DNA of 6,768 bases from CALBPI01 sp038533155 (GTDB taxonomy: Bacteria > Pseudomonadota > Gammaproteobacteria > Steroidobacterales > Woeseiaceae): positions 1 to 6,768 of the forward strand of contig JBCAZH010000115.1 in the NCBI GenBank assembly GCA_038533155.1, in the 5' to 3' direction. Position 1 is the first letter of the stretch. The number at the start of each line of letters is the position of its first letter. Of this stretch, positions 1 through 6,365 are shown piece by piece. The notes beneath the pieces were generated by a model. It ran no database searches. It saw only the letters and a program-made list of their open reading frames with translations, and had not been told where the DNA came from. The position numbers were made by a program, and so were the translations under genes.

Positions 1-55
1 GATTTAGGTTCCAGTGGGGTAACCCGTGAGAGTTCGAGTCTCTCCTTTCGCACCA
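1..55 (+). tRNA. tRNA-Leu (anticodon UAG), 3' part only
   Basis: This is the 3' portion of a leucine tRNA cut by the window edge. The first bases are the end of the anticodon stem and the loop TTTAGGT (3-9), which puts the anticodon TAG at 5-7. The 3' anticodon stem TCCAG (10-14) follows, then a long variable arm (15-27) typical of class II tRNAs such as Leu. The T-arm has stem GAGAG (28-32), loop TTCGAGT and stem CTCTC (40-44). The acceptor 3' strand CTTTCGC is at 45-51, the discriminator is A52, and CCA (53-55) is encoded in the DNA. UAG reads CUN leucine codons. The 5' half, with the D-arm and acceptor 5' strand, lies outside the window. Confidence 0.95.
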
Positions 56-123
56 GCCTCAATCGCTCGTGAAAGGCTGTGAATATGGCCCAAACTGCTA
101 GTTCCCCATAACTCAAATAGGTC

Positions 124-129
124 GGAAGG
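124..129 (+). promoter_or_regulatory. Ribosome binding site of tig
   Basis: GGAAGG lies 9 nt before the first of two adjacent in-frame ATG codons (139 and 142). It supports initiation here but cannot decide between the two ATGs, which differ by one methionine. Confidence 0.7.
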
Positions 130-138
130 TAAGTACCG

Positions 139-1431
139 ATGATGGTATCCGTTGAATCCAGCGGCGCGTTGGAGCGTCGTATGCGTGTACAGGTCCCCGC
201 GCAGGACATCGATCAGAAGGTGTCAGCGAGGTTGAAGCAGGTAGGTCGTCAGGCCAAAGTCGAGGGCTTCCGTCCGGGCAAGGTCCCGGCCAAGGTGATT
301 GCAAAACGTTATGGGGCTCAGGTTCGTCAGGAAGTGATTTCTGAAGTGATGCAAGCGAGCTACACGCAAGCGCTGCAAAAAGAAGCCTTGACCCCGGCGG
401 GGAATCCGAGCATCGAAACCGAGAACATCCAGGCCGGCGAGGACTTCGCTTACGTAGCGACGTTCGAGGTATTCCCTGAGATTGAACTCAAGGATCTCGA
501 CAAAATCGAAGTGAAAGTGCCGGATGTTTCGATTACGGATGAAGATGTCGAGCGCGTTATCGAGAGTCTGCGACAACAACGGTCGACCTGGGATGCAGTG
601 GATCGCGCGGCCGCCGACGGCGACCAAGTGATCGTCGATTTCGATGGCAGCGTCGATGGTGAAGCGATCGAGAATGGGTCAGGAAAAGACGTCCCCGTAG
701 AGTTGGGCGCAGGCCAGATGTTGGCGGACTTTGAGACGGGGCTCGCAGGCGTTAAGGCGGGCGAGACACGAACCTTTGATGTGAGCTACCCCGAAGACTA
801 TCCGGCCGAGGCACTGGCCGCAAAAACCGGTCAATTCACCGCGACCGTCAGCGCGGTCAACGAGCGTCAGTTGCCGGAGATTGACGACGAGTTTGTGAAG
901 TCGTTTGGTGTTGAGGATGGCAAGCTCGATACCTTGAAAGCTGAGGTTCAGAAAAATATGCAGGCCGAGCTACAAACCAAGGTTGCGGCGGACCTCAAGC
1001 AACAAACGTTGGAACAGTTGCTCGAACATAACGAGATCGATGTGCCGCAGTCGTTGGTGGGACAGGAGGCGCAGTCCATGCAGCAGGAAGCTATGCGCCA
1101 AATGGGGATTCAGGAGCCTGAACAGGCGCCACCCGCTGGCGAGTTCCTGGAAGGTGCGAAGCGCCGGGTTCAAATCAGTTTGTTGGTTCAGGAGTTCATT
1201 CGCTCCGAGGGAATCGAGCTCGATCAGGCCCGAGTACCTGAAAAAATGAAGTCATTGTTCACGGGCTATGATGAAAATGACGAAATGGTCGCTAACTACC
1301 TCAAGGATCCGCGTTTTCTGCAGCAAATCGAGCCGATGGTGATGGAGGAACAGGCCCTGGAGGCCCTGCGCGCCAAGGGTAAAGAGGTCGATAACGCAGT
1401 GGCTTTCAAGGATTACATGGACGCGCCGTAA
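139..1431 (+). CDS. tig: Trigger factor, ribosome-associated chaperone and peptidyl-prolyl isomerase
   Basis: Trigger factor docks on ribosomal protein L23 at the exit tunnel and shields nascent chains in the cytoplasm. The protein is 430 aa, against 432 in E. coli. The N-terminal ribosome-binding domain (about 1-112) carries the signature GFRPGKVP at residues 43-50, the same numbering as E. coli, where this loop contacts the ribosome. The FKBP-type isomerase domain (about 150-243) includes VDFDGSVDGE, with F168 matching the E. coli position, and an ELGAGQMLADFETGLAGVKAGE-like core. The remaining helices (about 113-149 and 244-430) form the chaperone cradle; the C-terminal part is rich in Gln, Glu and Lys. 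The start is set by GGAAGG 9 nt upstream; ATG 142 is the alternative. It lies 83 nt after the leucine tRNA and ends 82 nt before the preferred clpP start. Such cradle-forming chaperones are family knowledge; the residues are seen directly. Confidence 0.97.
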   Translation: MMVSVESSGALERRMRVQVPAQDIDQKVSARLKQVGRQAKVEGFRPGKVPAKVIAKRYGAQVRQEVISEVMQASYTQALQKEALTPAGNPSIETENIQAGEDFAYVATFEVFPEIELKDLDKIEVKVPDVSITDEDVERVIESLRQQRSTWDAVDRAAADGDQVIVDFDGSVDGEAIENGSGKDVPVELGAGQMLADFETGLAGVKAGETRTFDVSYPEDYPAEALAAKTGQFTATVSAVNERQLPEIDDEFVKSFGVEDGKLDTLKAEVQKNMQAELQTKVAADLKQQTLEQLLEHNEIDVPQSLVGQEAQSMQQEAMRQMGIQEPEQAPPAGEFLEGAKRRVQISLLVQEFIRSEGIELDQARVPEKMKSLFTGYDENDEMVANYLKDPRFLQQIEPMVMEEQALEALRAKGKEVDNAVAFKDYMDAP

Positions 1432-1503
1432 CTATTGAGAGAGAACTCATAGTCCTATTCGGCGTCAAAGCGTATAGTCGCAGGCATTGTCATACAAAGT
1501 AGT

Positions 1504-1507
1504 GGAG
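1504..1507 (+). promoter_or_regulatory. Probable ribosome binding site of clpP, favouring the TTG start at 1514
   Basis: GGAG sits 6 nt upstream of the in-frame TTG at 1514. The other candidate starts have nothing comparable. TTG 1487 has only CAGG ending 2 nt before it, and GTG 1502 and ATG 1550 have no purine-rich motif at a workable distance. This site therefore decides the preferred clpP start. Confidence 0.55.
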
Positions 1508-1513
1508 CAAATT

Positions 1514-2140
1514 TTGCAAACATCCCCGACAGCTTTAAACCTCGTTCCGATGGTGGTGGAGCAAACCGCCCGCGGGGAACGGTCTTATGACATCTACTCG
1601 CGGCTGCTCAAAGAGCGAGTACTTTTCATGGTAGGTCCGGTCGAGGATCACATGGCGAACCTTATCGTGGCTCAGTTGCTTTTCCTCGAGTCCGAGAATC
1701 CGGAAAAAGATATCCATTTCTACATCAACTCGCCTGGCGGTGCGGTAACGGCAGGCCTTGCGATTTACGACACAATGCAATTCATCAAGTGCGACGTCAG
1801 CACGATTTGCGTCGGACAAGCCGCCAGTATGGGCGCGCTGTTGTTATGCGGTGGTGCAGAAGGCAAGCGGTTCGCGTTGCCGCACTCACGAATTATGGTG
1901 CATCAGCCAAGCGCAGGTTTTCAGGGGCAGGCGACGGATATTGATATTCACGCGCGCGAGATCTTGGAGATGAAAAAGCGTCTGAACGAGATTATGGCGA
2001 AGCACACAGGCCAACCGTTTGAAAAGATCCAGCAAGACACCGAGCGCGATAACTTCATGAGCAGTGAAGCAGCGCGTGACTATGGGCTGATCGATACGGT
2101 GCTGGAGCGTCGCCCGGAGAGTTTGTCGACAGGAGATTGA
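1514..2140 (+). CDS. clpP: ATP-dependent Clp protease proteolytic subunit ClpP
   Basis: ClpP forms the tetradecameric serine-protease barrel that degrades substrates unfolded by ClpX or ClpA. From the preferred TTG start it has 208 aa, against 207 in E. coli; from the upstream TTG at 1487 it would have 217 aa. The catalytic triad is complete: Ser105 in GQAASMGA (codon 1826-1828), His130 in MVHQP (codon 1901-1903) and Asp179 in TERDNF (codon 2048-2050), with E. coli-like spacing. The Gly-rich oxyanion stretch YINSPGG is present. LVPMVVEQTARGERSYDIYS matches the start of mature ClpP, so the residues before it (about 9) are probably a self-cleaved propeptide. An in-frame TAG at 1475 bars a start further upstream, and ATG 1550 would remove the conserved LVP, so a non-ATG start is required. 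It is followed 150 nt later by its partner clpX. The function is certain; only the start is open. Confidence 0.95.
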   Translation: MQTSPTALNLVPMVVEQTARGERSYDIYSRLLKERVLFMVGPVEDHMANLIVAQLLFLESENPEKDIHFYINSPGGAVTAGLAIYDTMQFIKCDVSTICVGQAASMGALLLCGGAEGKRFALPHSRIMVHQPSAGFQGQATDIDIHAREILEMKKRLNEIMAKHTGQPFEKIQQDTERDNFMSSEAARDYGLIDTVLERRPESLSTGD

Positions 2141-2280
2141 CAAGCGGGATCACCGCCAAAGCGTGTTGTGTGATGAGTCACCCAGGCTTGCCTATTAGTC
2201 TTTGCGGCCGGTGAGCTAGGCGTGTTATATACGAGTTAAATATCGGGTCTTCTGTAGTGAGCAAGGTCCGAGTGTCAGGT

Positions 2281-2284
2281 AAGG
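2281..2284 (+). promoter_or_regulatory. Ribosome binding site of clpX
   Basis: AAGG (extending to AAGGG) lies 6 nt before ATG 2291 and supports this start. The 150-nt clpP-clpX gap (2141-2290) otherwise shows no intrinsic terminator. There is only a weak promoter-like pair, TTGCGG (2202-2207) and TTATAT (2225-2230) 17 nt apart, each matching consensus at 3 of 6 bases. Confidence 0.7.
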
Positions 2285-2290
2285 GCAAAT

Positions 2291-3586
2291 ATGACAGACG
2301 AAAAGCGCGGCAAAGGCGACGACAGTAAACTGCTGTACTGCTCCTTCTGCGGCAAGAGCCAGCACGAAGTACGCAAGCTCATCGCGGGCCCCTCTGTGTT
2401 CATCTGCGATGAATGCGTTGAGCTGTGCAATGACATTATCCGCGAAGAGCTGGAAGAGAGCTCTGAGCTTGGCCATCAGAAACTGCCGAAGCCGGCTGAG
2501 ATCAACGCGACGCTTGACGATTATGTCATTGGACAGGCGCGGGCGAAGCGCGTGCTCTCGGTAGCGGTGTATAACCACTACAAGCGACTTGAGAGTAAAG
2601 CTAGCGACCGCGGAAAGGACGAGGTCGAGCTCGCCAAGAGCAATATTCTTTTGGTCGGCCCGACAGGCTGCGGCAAGACGTTGTTGGCTGAAACGCTTGC
2701 GCGTTTATTGAACGTTCCGTTCACGATCGCAGATGCGACGACGCTAACGGAAGCCGGCTACGTTGGTGAAGATGTTGAAAACATCATTCAGAAGTTGCTG
2801 CAAAAGTGCGATTACGATGTCGAAAAGGCCCAAACAGGGATTGTCTACATCGATGAGATTGACAAGATCTCCCGCAAGTCGGACAACCCTTCTATCACTC
2901 GCGACGTGTCGGGCGAAGGGGTTCAGCAAGCACTGCTTAAGCTGATTGAAGGTACGGTCGCCTCGGTGCCGCCTCAAGGTGGCCGGAAGCATCCGCAACA
3001 GGAGTTCCTGCAGGTCGACACCTCCAACATTCTCTTTATTTGCGGTGGTGCGTTCGCCGGGCTCGAAAAAATCATTCGCGACAGGTCATCGAAAAGCGGA
3101 ATCGGGTTTGTCGCAGAAGTCCGCAACAACGAGGACGACGGCGCTATTGGCGAGCTGCTGCATGACGTTGAACCGGAGGACCTTATTCGCTTTGGTTTGA
3201 TTCCGGAGTTCGTCGGCCGCTTGCCGGTCGTTGCAACGCTCGAGGAGCTCGACGAGGATGCGTTGGTGACTATTTTGGTCGAGCCGCGCAATGCTTTGAC
3301 CAAACAGTATCGCAAGCTGTTCGATATGGAAGGGGTCGAGCTTGAGTTTCGTAAGGATGCGTTGCGGGCTGTAGCACGCAAAGCGATGGAACGTAAGACC
3401 GGCGCGCGGGGCCTCCGCACGATCTTGGAAAACGTTTTGTTGGATACGATGTACGACCTGCCGTCACTCAACAGTGCCAGCAAGGTTGTCGTCGATGAAT
3501 CTGTGGTCGTTGGCGAGAATGCGCCGTACATCATTTACGAGTCTGATGACCCCGAAGTCGAACCTCGTGCAACAGGTTCAGATTAG
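2291..3586 (+). CDS. clpX: ATP-dependent Clp protease ATP-binding subunit ClpX
   Basis: ClpX is the hexameric AAA+ unfoldase that recognises tagged substrates such as ssrA-tagged proteins and threads them into ClpP. The protein is 431 aa (E. coli 424). The N-terminal C4 zinc-binding dimerisation domain has Cys17, Cys20, Cys39 and Cys42. The Walker A motif is GPTGCGKT (123-130), with Cys where E. coli has Ser. The pore-1 loop GYVGE has Tyr157. Walker B ends in IDEID with Glu189. The RKH pore loop is at 232-234. The ClpP-docking IGF loop is at 271-273, and the sensor-2 motif GARGLR has Arg373. All parts needed for a ClpP-coupled unfoldase are present. The C-terminal tail, rich in Glu, Asp and Pro, is slightly longer than in E. 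coli. It follows clpP in the same direction and is closed by the terminator at 3617-3642, so it most likely shares a transcript with clpP. Confidence 0.97.
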   Translation: MTDEKRGKGDDSKLLYCSFCGKSQHEVRKLIAGPSVFICDECVELCNDIIREELEESSELGHQKLPKPAEINATLDDYVIGQARAKRVLSVAVYNHYKRLESKASDRGKDEVELAKSNILLVGPTGCGKTLLAETLARLLNVPFTIADATTLTEAGYVGEDVENIIQKLLQKCDYDVEKAQTGIVYIDEIDKISRKSDNPSITRDVSGEGVQQALLKLIEGTVASVPPQGGRKHPQQEFLQVDTSNILFICGGAFAGLEKIIRDRSSKSGIGFVAEVRNNEDDGAIGELLHDVEPEDLIRFGLIPEFVGRLPVVATLEELDEDALVTILVEPRNALTKQYRKLFDMEGVELEFRKDALRAVARKAMERKTGARGLRTILENVLLDTMYDLPSLNSASKVVVDESVVVGENAPYIIYESDDPEVEPRATGSD

Positions 3587-3616
3587 CTGCTAAGCCGCTG
3601 AGTCATAAGCGATTAC

Positions 3617-3642
3617 AAAAGAGCCGACTCGTCGGCTCTTTT
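3617..3642 (+). terminator. Intrinsic terminator after clpX
   Basis: A perfect inverted repeat has arms GAGCCGAC (3621-3628) and GTCGGCTC (3631-3638). In RNA this gives a 7-bp stem closed by a CTCG tetraloop, flanked by AAAA upstream and TTTT (then CGTT) downstream. It begins 30 nt after the clpX stop and precedes the heat-shock promoter of lon, so it separates the clp unit from lon. Confidence 0.9.
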
Positions 3643-3671
3643 CGTTAGTGTCGGCTGAGATACACGACGCT

Positions 3672-3697
3672 CTTGATTCTGCAGCGGTCGGCCCCAT
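3672..3697 (+). promoter_or_regulatory. Sigma-32 (heat-shock) promoter of lon
   Basis: CTTGAT (3672-3677) and CCCCAT (3692-3697, continuing TC) are separated by 14 nt. The known RpoH consensus is CTTGAA, a spacer of about 13-15 nt, then CCCCATNT. The -35 box matches 5 of 6 bases and the -10 core CCCCAT is perfect. It lies after the clpX terminator and about 70 nt before the lon start codon. The predicted transcript would begin near 3704. E. coli lon is also an RpoH-regulon gene, which agrees with this reading. No comparable sigma-70 pair is seen in this gap. Confidence 0.8.
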
Positions 3698-3755
3698 TCC
3701 CACCCTGAGGATGGTACCCTCGAATTCCATCAATCTTGATGATTGACCCCTACCC

Positions 3756-3759
3756 GGAG
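3756..3759 (+). promoter_or_regulatory. Ribosome binding site of lon
   Basis: GGAG lies 9 nt before the GTG at 3769. An in-frame TAA at 3763-3765 forbids any longer reading, and the first in-frame ATG lies inside the conserved N domain, so this site fixes the GTG start. Confidence 0.75.
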
Positions 3760-3768
3760 CAATAAGTA

Positions 3769-6195
3769 GTGAGCGATCAACATACCAGCAGCTTGTTCAG
3801 TGACGATCAGCGGTCGCTTGTGCCGGTGCTCCCGCTTCGGGATGTCGTTGTCTATCCGCATATGGTGATCCCGCTGTTCGTTGGACGAGACAAGTCCAAG
3901 GTTGCGCTCGATCTCGCTATGGATAGTGGCAAAGAGATTTTGCTAGTCGCACAGCGCAGTGCCGATCTTGAAGATCCGAAGCCGCAGGATATGTATGAGA
4001 TAGGCACATTGGCGACGATTCTGCAGTTGTTAAAAATGCCCGATGGCACGGTAAAGGTGCTGGTCGAAGGTGGCTCACGAGCGCAAATCGACGCACTGCA
4101 TAGCGGCCCGCACTTCGCGGCCGAAATCACCGTTCTCGAAGAAGAGACGCGTTACGACGAGCGTGAAGTTGATGTTCTTACTCGATCAATCATTTCGCAG
4201 TTCGAGCAATACGTAAAACTGAACAAAAAAGTGCCACCGGAAATCCTGACGTCGTTGAACGGGATCGAACAGCCTGGACGTATGGCTGACACGGTCGCGG
4301 CGCACATGGCCTTGAAGCTCGACGACAAACAGAAGGTGTTGGAGATCGGCGATATCAAAGGTCGCCTGGAAACGGTTTTGTCGATGATCGAGGGCGAAAT
4401 TGACCTTTTACAAATCGAGAAACGGATCCGCGGCCGCGTTAAACAACAGATGGAGAAAAGTCAGCGCGAGTACTACTTGAATGAGCAAATGAAGGCCATT
4501 CAGAAAGAGCTCGGTGAGATGGATGATGCGCCGAACGAACTCGCTGAGTTGGAGCAGAAAATTGAAGCGGCGGGAATGCCGAAGGAAGCGCTGGAGAAAG
4601 CAAACTCTGAGCTGAACAAACTCAAACTTATGTCGCCGATGTCGGCTGAAGCGACTGTTGTCCGAAACTACGTCGATTGGTTGGTCAAGGCGCCGTGGAA
4701 GCAACGTAGCCGTATTCATCGAGACCTCGCACTGGCAGAACAGGTACTCGAAGAAGATCACTTCGGGCTTGATAAAGTGAAGGAGCGAATCCTCGAATAC
4801 CTCGCCGTGCAACAGCGCGTGAAGAAACTGAAAGGCCCGATCTTGTGTTTGGTCGGACCGCCCGGTGTTGGTAAGACTTCGCTCGGCAAGAGCATTGCAC
4901 GAGCGACGAATCGAAAATTTGCCAGGATGTCGCTCGGCGGAGTCCGCGATGAAGCTGAGATTCGAGGTCACCGTCGAACTTATATCGGGTCAATGCCCGG
5001 CAAGGTGATTCAGAACTTGGCAAAAGTGAAGAATCGCAATCCACTATTTTTGCTCGATGAAATCGACAAGATGGCCATGGATTTCCGCGGCGATCCTTCG
5101 TCGGCGTTGCTGGAGGTACTGGATCCCGAGCAGAACGCAACGTTTAACGATCACTACCTCGAAGTGGATTTCGATCTATCCGATGTGATGTTCGTGTGCA
5201 CGGCCAACAGTATGAATATACCCGGGCCGTTGCTCGACAGGATGGAAGTGATTCGCATCCCTGGGTACACGGAAGATGAAAAGCTCGCGATCGCGGAGCG
5301 CTATTTGCTGCCTAAGCAAATCCGCGAGAATGGCCTAAAGGAAGGCGAGCTCAGCGTATCTAGAGCAACGCTGACGCACGTGATTCGCCACTACACGCGC
5401 GAGGCGGGCGTGCGGAGTCTTGAGCGTGAGCTCTCCAAGCTGTGCCGTAAGGCGGTCAAAAAATTGCTCCTAGAATCGCGCACGGAACGGGTACGCATTA
5501 CGCCCAAGAATATCGAACGTTACCTGGGGGTGGAGCGATTCCGCCATGGGAAGGCAGAGGACAAAGATCAAGTGGGTCAGGTCACTGGGCTTGCCTGGAC
5601 GCAAGTCGGCGGCGAGTTGTTGACGATTGAAGCGACGACGGTACCCGGCAAAGGCAAACTGATGCACACCGGTCAATTGGGTGACGTGATGCAAGAGTCG
5701 ATTCAGGCCGCGATGACGGTTGTCCGTAGCCGAACCGATACCCTTGGGTTGGATGACGAGTTCCACCAAAAGTCGGATGTACATATTCACGTACCTGAGG
5801 GTGCGACGCCAAAGGACGGCCCGAGCGCGGGGGTAGGCATGTGTACGGCACTGGTGTCGGCATTCACCAACATCCCGGTTCGTGCCGATGTTGCGATGAC
5901 CGGTGAGATCACGCTCAGAGGAGAGGTACTCCCGATCGGTGGCCTCAAAGAGAAGCTCCTTGCGGCACATCGCGGTGGCATATCGACGGTTGTCATACCG
6001 CAAGAAAATGAAAAAGACTTGACGGAAATACCTAAGAACATCAAAGGCAAGCTCAGCATTGTTCCAGTCAAGTGGATCGATGAAGTGTTGCAAGTTGCGC
6101 TGCAACACATGCCCACGCCTAAGGCGGCCGGCGCCCAATCGCAAGCGGGTAAGAAACGGAGCAAATCCGCAAAGGGTGAAGTTACCGCGCACTAG
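3769..6195 (+). CDS. lon: ATP-dependent Lon protease (LonA type)
   Basis: Lon is a hexameric cytoplasmic AAA+ serine protease that degrades misfolded proteins and short-lived regulators. The protein is 808 aa from a GTG start (E. coli 784). The N-terminal substrate-binding domain begins with LVPVLPLRDVVVYPHMVIPL (about 17-36), followed by a charged helical linker (about 215-290). The ATPase domain has Walker A GPPGVGKT (363-370), pore-loop Tyr405 in YIG, and Walker B LLDEIDK with Asp430 and Glu431. The protease domain carries the Ser-Lys dyad: Ser686 in DGPSAGVGM and Lys729 in GGLKEKLLAA. All are offset by 7 from E. coli. The C-terminus runs about 17 residues beyond the E. coli end as a Lys/Arg-rich tail (GKKRSKSAK). 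The gene stands alone between the clpX terminator and its own probable terminator, and is likely heat-induced from the promoter at 3672-3697. Confidence 0.98.
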   Translation: MSDQHTSSLFSDDQRSLVPVLPLRDVVVYPHMVIPLFVGRDKSKVALDLAMDSGKEILLVAQRSADLEDPKPQDMYEIGTLATILQLLKMPDGTVKVLVEGGSRAQIDALHSGPHFAAEITVLEEETRYDEREVDVLTRSIISQFEQYVKLNKKVPPEILTSLNGIEQPGRMADTVAAHMALKLDDKQKVLEIGDIKGRLETVLSMIEGEIDLLQIEKRIRGRVKQQMEKSQREYYLNEQMKAIQKELGEMDDAPNELAELEQKIEAAGMPKEALEKANSELNKLKLMSPMSAEATVVRNYVDWLVKAPWKQRSRIHRDLALAEQVLEEDHFGLDKVKERILEYLAVQQRVKKLKGPILCLVGPPGVGKTSLGKSIARATNRKFARMSLGGVRDEAEIRGHRRTYIGSMPGKVIQNLAKVKNRNPLFLLDEIDKMAMDFRGDPSSALLEVLDPEQNATFNDHYLEVDFDLSDVMFVCTANSMNIPGPLLDRMEVIRIPGYTEDEKLAIAERYLLPKQIRENGLKEGELSVSRATLTHVIRHYTREAGVRSLERELSKLCRKAVKKLLLESRTERVRITPKNIERYLGVERFRHGKAEDKDQVGQVTGLAWTQVGGELLTIEATTVPGKGKLMHTGQLGDVMQESIQAAMTVVRSRTDTLGLDDEFHQKSDVHIHVPEGATPKDGPSAGVGMCTALVSAFTNIPVRADVAMTGEITLRGEVLPIGGLKEKLLAAHRGGISTVVIPQENEKDLTEIPKNIKGKLSIVPVKWIDEVLQVALQHMPTPKAAGAQSQAGKKRSKSAKGEVTAH

Positions 6196-6222
6196 CGTAT
6201 ACTCCGAGCCAACTTATACGCT
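6194..6222 (+). repeat. Perfect 8-bp inverted repeat at the lon end, upstream of the hupB promoter
   Basis: AGCGTATA (6194-6201) and TATACGCT (6215-6222) form a perfect dyad. Their centres are 21 bp apart, about two helical turns, and the dyad ends 3 bp before the hupB -35 box. It starts inside the lon stop codon. A third TACGCT half (6241-6246) lies between the -35 and -10 boxes. It could be an operator for a dimeric regulator or an RNA hairpin at the lon 3' end; the sequence alone does not decide. Confidence 0.45.
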
Positions 6223-6241
6223 GTGTTGACAGTGTTTTTTT
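6218..6241 (+). terminator. Probable intrinsic terminator of lon, overlapping the hupB -35 box
   Basis: ACGCTGT (6218-6224) can pair with ACAGTGT (6229-6235) through one G-U pair, leaving a GTTG loop. The stem runs directly into a run of seven T (6235-6241). The stem has only three G-C pairs, so it is modest, but the hairpin-plus-T-tract layout is right for a Rho-independent terminator 23 nt past the lon stop. Part of its loop and descending arm is the TTGACA of the hupB promoter. Confidence 0.5.
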
Positions 6242-6255
6242 ACGCTTGGTATAAA
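6226..6255 (+). promoter_or_regulatory. Strong sigma-70 promoter of hupB
   Basis: A perfect -35 box TTGACA (6226-6231) is followed after 18 nt by TATAAA (6250-6255), which matches 5 of 6 bases of the -10 consensus. The -10 box is preceded by TGG (6247-6249), an extended -10 element, and the spacer contains a seven-T tract. Transcription would start near 6262, giving a leader of about 100 nt. High strength fits the abundance of HU. Confidence 0.85.
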
Positions 6256-6305
6256 GATTTGAATCTGTGATTAATGTCTAATCGGCATTCAATCATGAGG
6301 GGGGC

Positions 6306-6339
6306 GCCGCGGAGACACAGAAAACTCCTGAAGCGCGGC
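6306..6339 (+). other. Potential GC-rich hairpin in the hupB leader
   Basis: GCCGC (6306-6310) can pair with GCGGC (6335-6339), and inside it GGAG (6311-6314) can pair with CTCC (6325-6328). The element follows a run of six G (6299-6304) and ends 14 nt before the hupB ribosome binding site. It leaves that site free and could affect transcript stability. Folding was judged by eye only. Confidence 0.3.
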
Positions 6340-6353
6340 ATTTACATTCTGAT

Positions 6354-6358
6354 AAGGA
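6354..6358 (+). promoter_or_regulatory. Ribosome binding site of hupB
   Basis: AAGGA lies 7 nt before ATG 6366, a strong site at good spacing. It supports this start and efficient independent translation of hupB. Confidence 0.85.
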
Positions 6359-6365
6359 ACTCAAT

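Noticed and set aside
54..79. CAGCCT/AGGCTG inverted repeat just after the leucine tRNA
   Set aside because: The 6-bp stem with a 14-nt loop overlaps the CCA end and has no T-tract, so it is not a convincing terminator.
104..109. CCCCAT before tig, resembling the sigma-32 -10 box
   Set aside because: No TTGAA-like -35 lies at 13-17 nt upstream. The nearest, TGTGAA at 78-83, is 20 nt away. The -10 motif alone is too short to call a promoter.
123..130. ClpX Walker A Cys127 in place of Ser (protein residues 123-130 of clpX)
   Set aside because: GPTGCGKT still fits the P-loop pattern GxxxxGKT, with the essential Lys and Thr kept. Cys at this position is tolerated in the family, so it is not a loss of function.
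2202..2230. TTGCGG-N17-TTATAT as an internal clpX promoter
   Set aside because: Each box matches consensus at only 3 of 6 bases. An internal clpX promoter is plausible biologically but not supported by this sequence.
2974..3534. Minus-strand open frame of 186 codons within clpX
   Set aside because: The predicted product is a Ser/Arg/Pro-rich string typical of antisense shadows, and it overlaps the catalytic core of clpX.
3700..3768. RNA thermometer in the lon leader
   Set aside because: Small hairpins exist (GAGG 3707-3710 with CCTC 3718-3721; CATCA 3728-3732 with TGATG 3737-3741), but no segment pairs with the GGAG ribosome binding site, so temperature masking is not supported.
5470..6192. 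Long open frame of 240 codons on the minus strand within lon
   Set aside because: It lies wholly inside a certain gene and its predicted protein shows no family motifs. It is explained by the codon use of lon.
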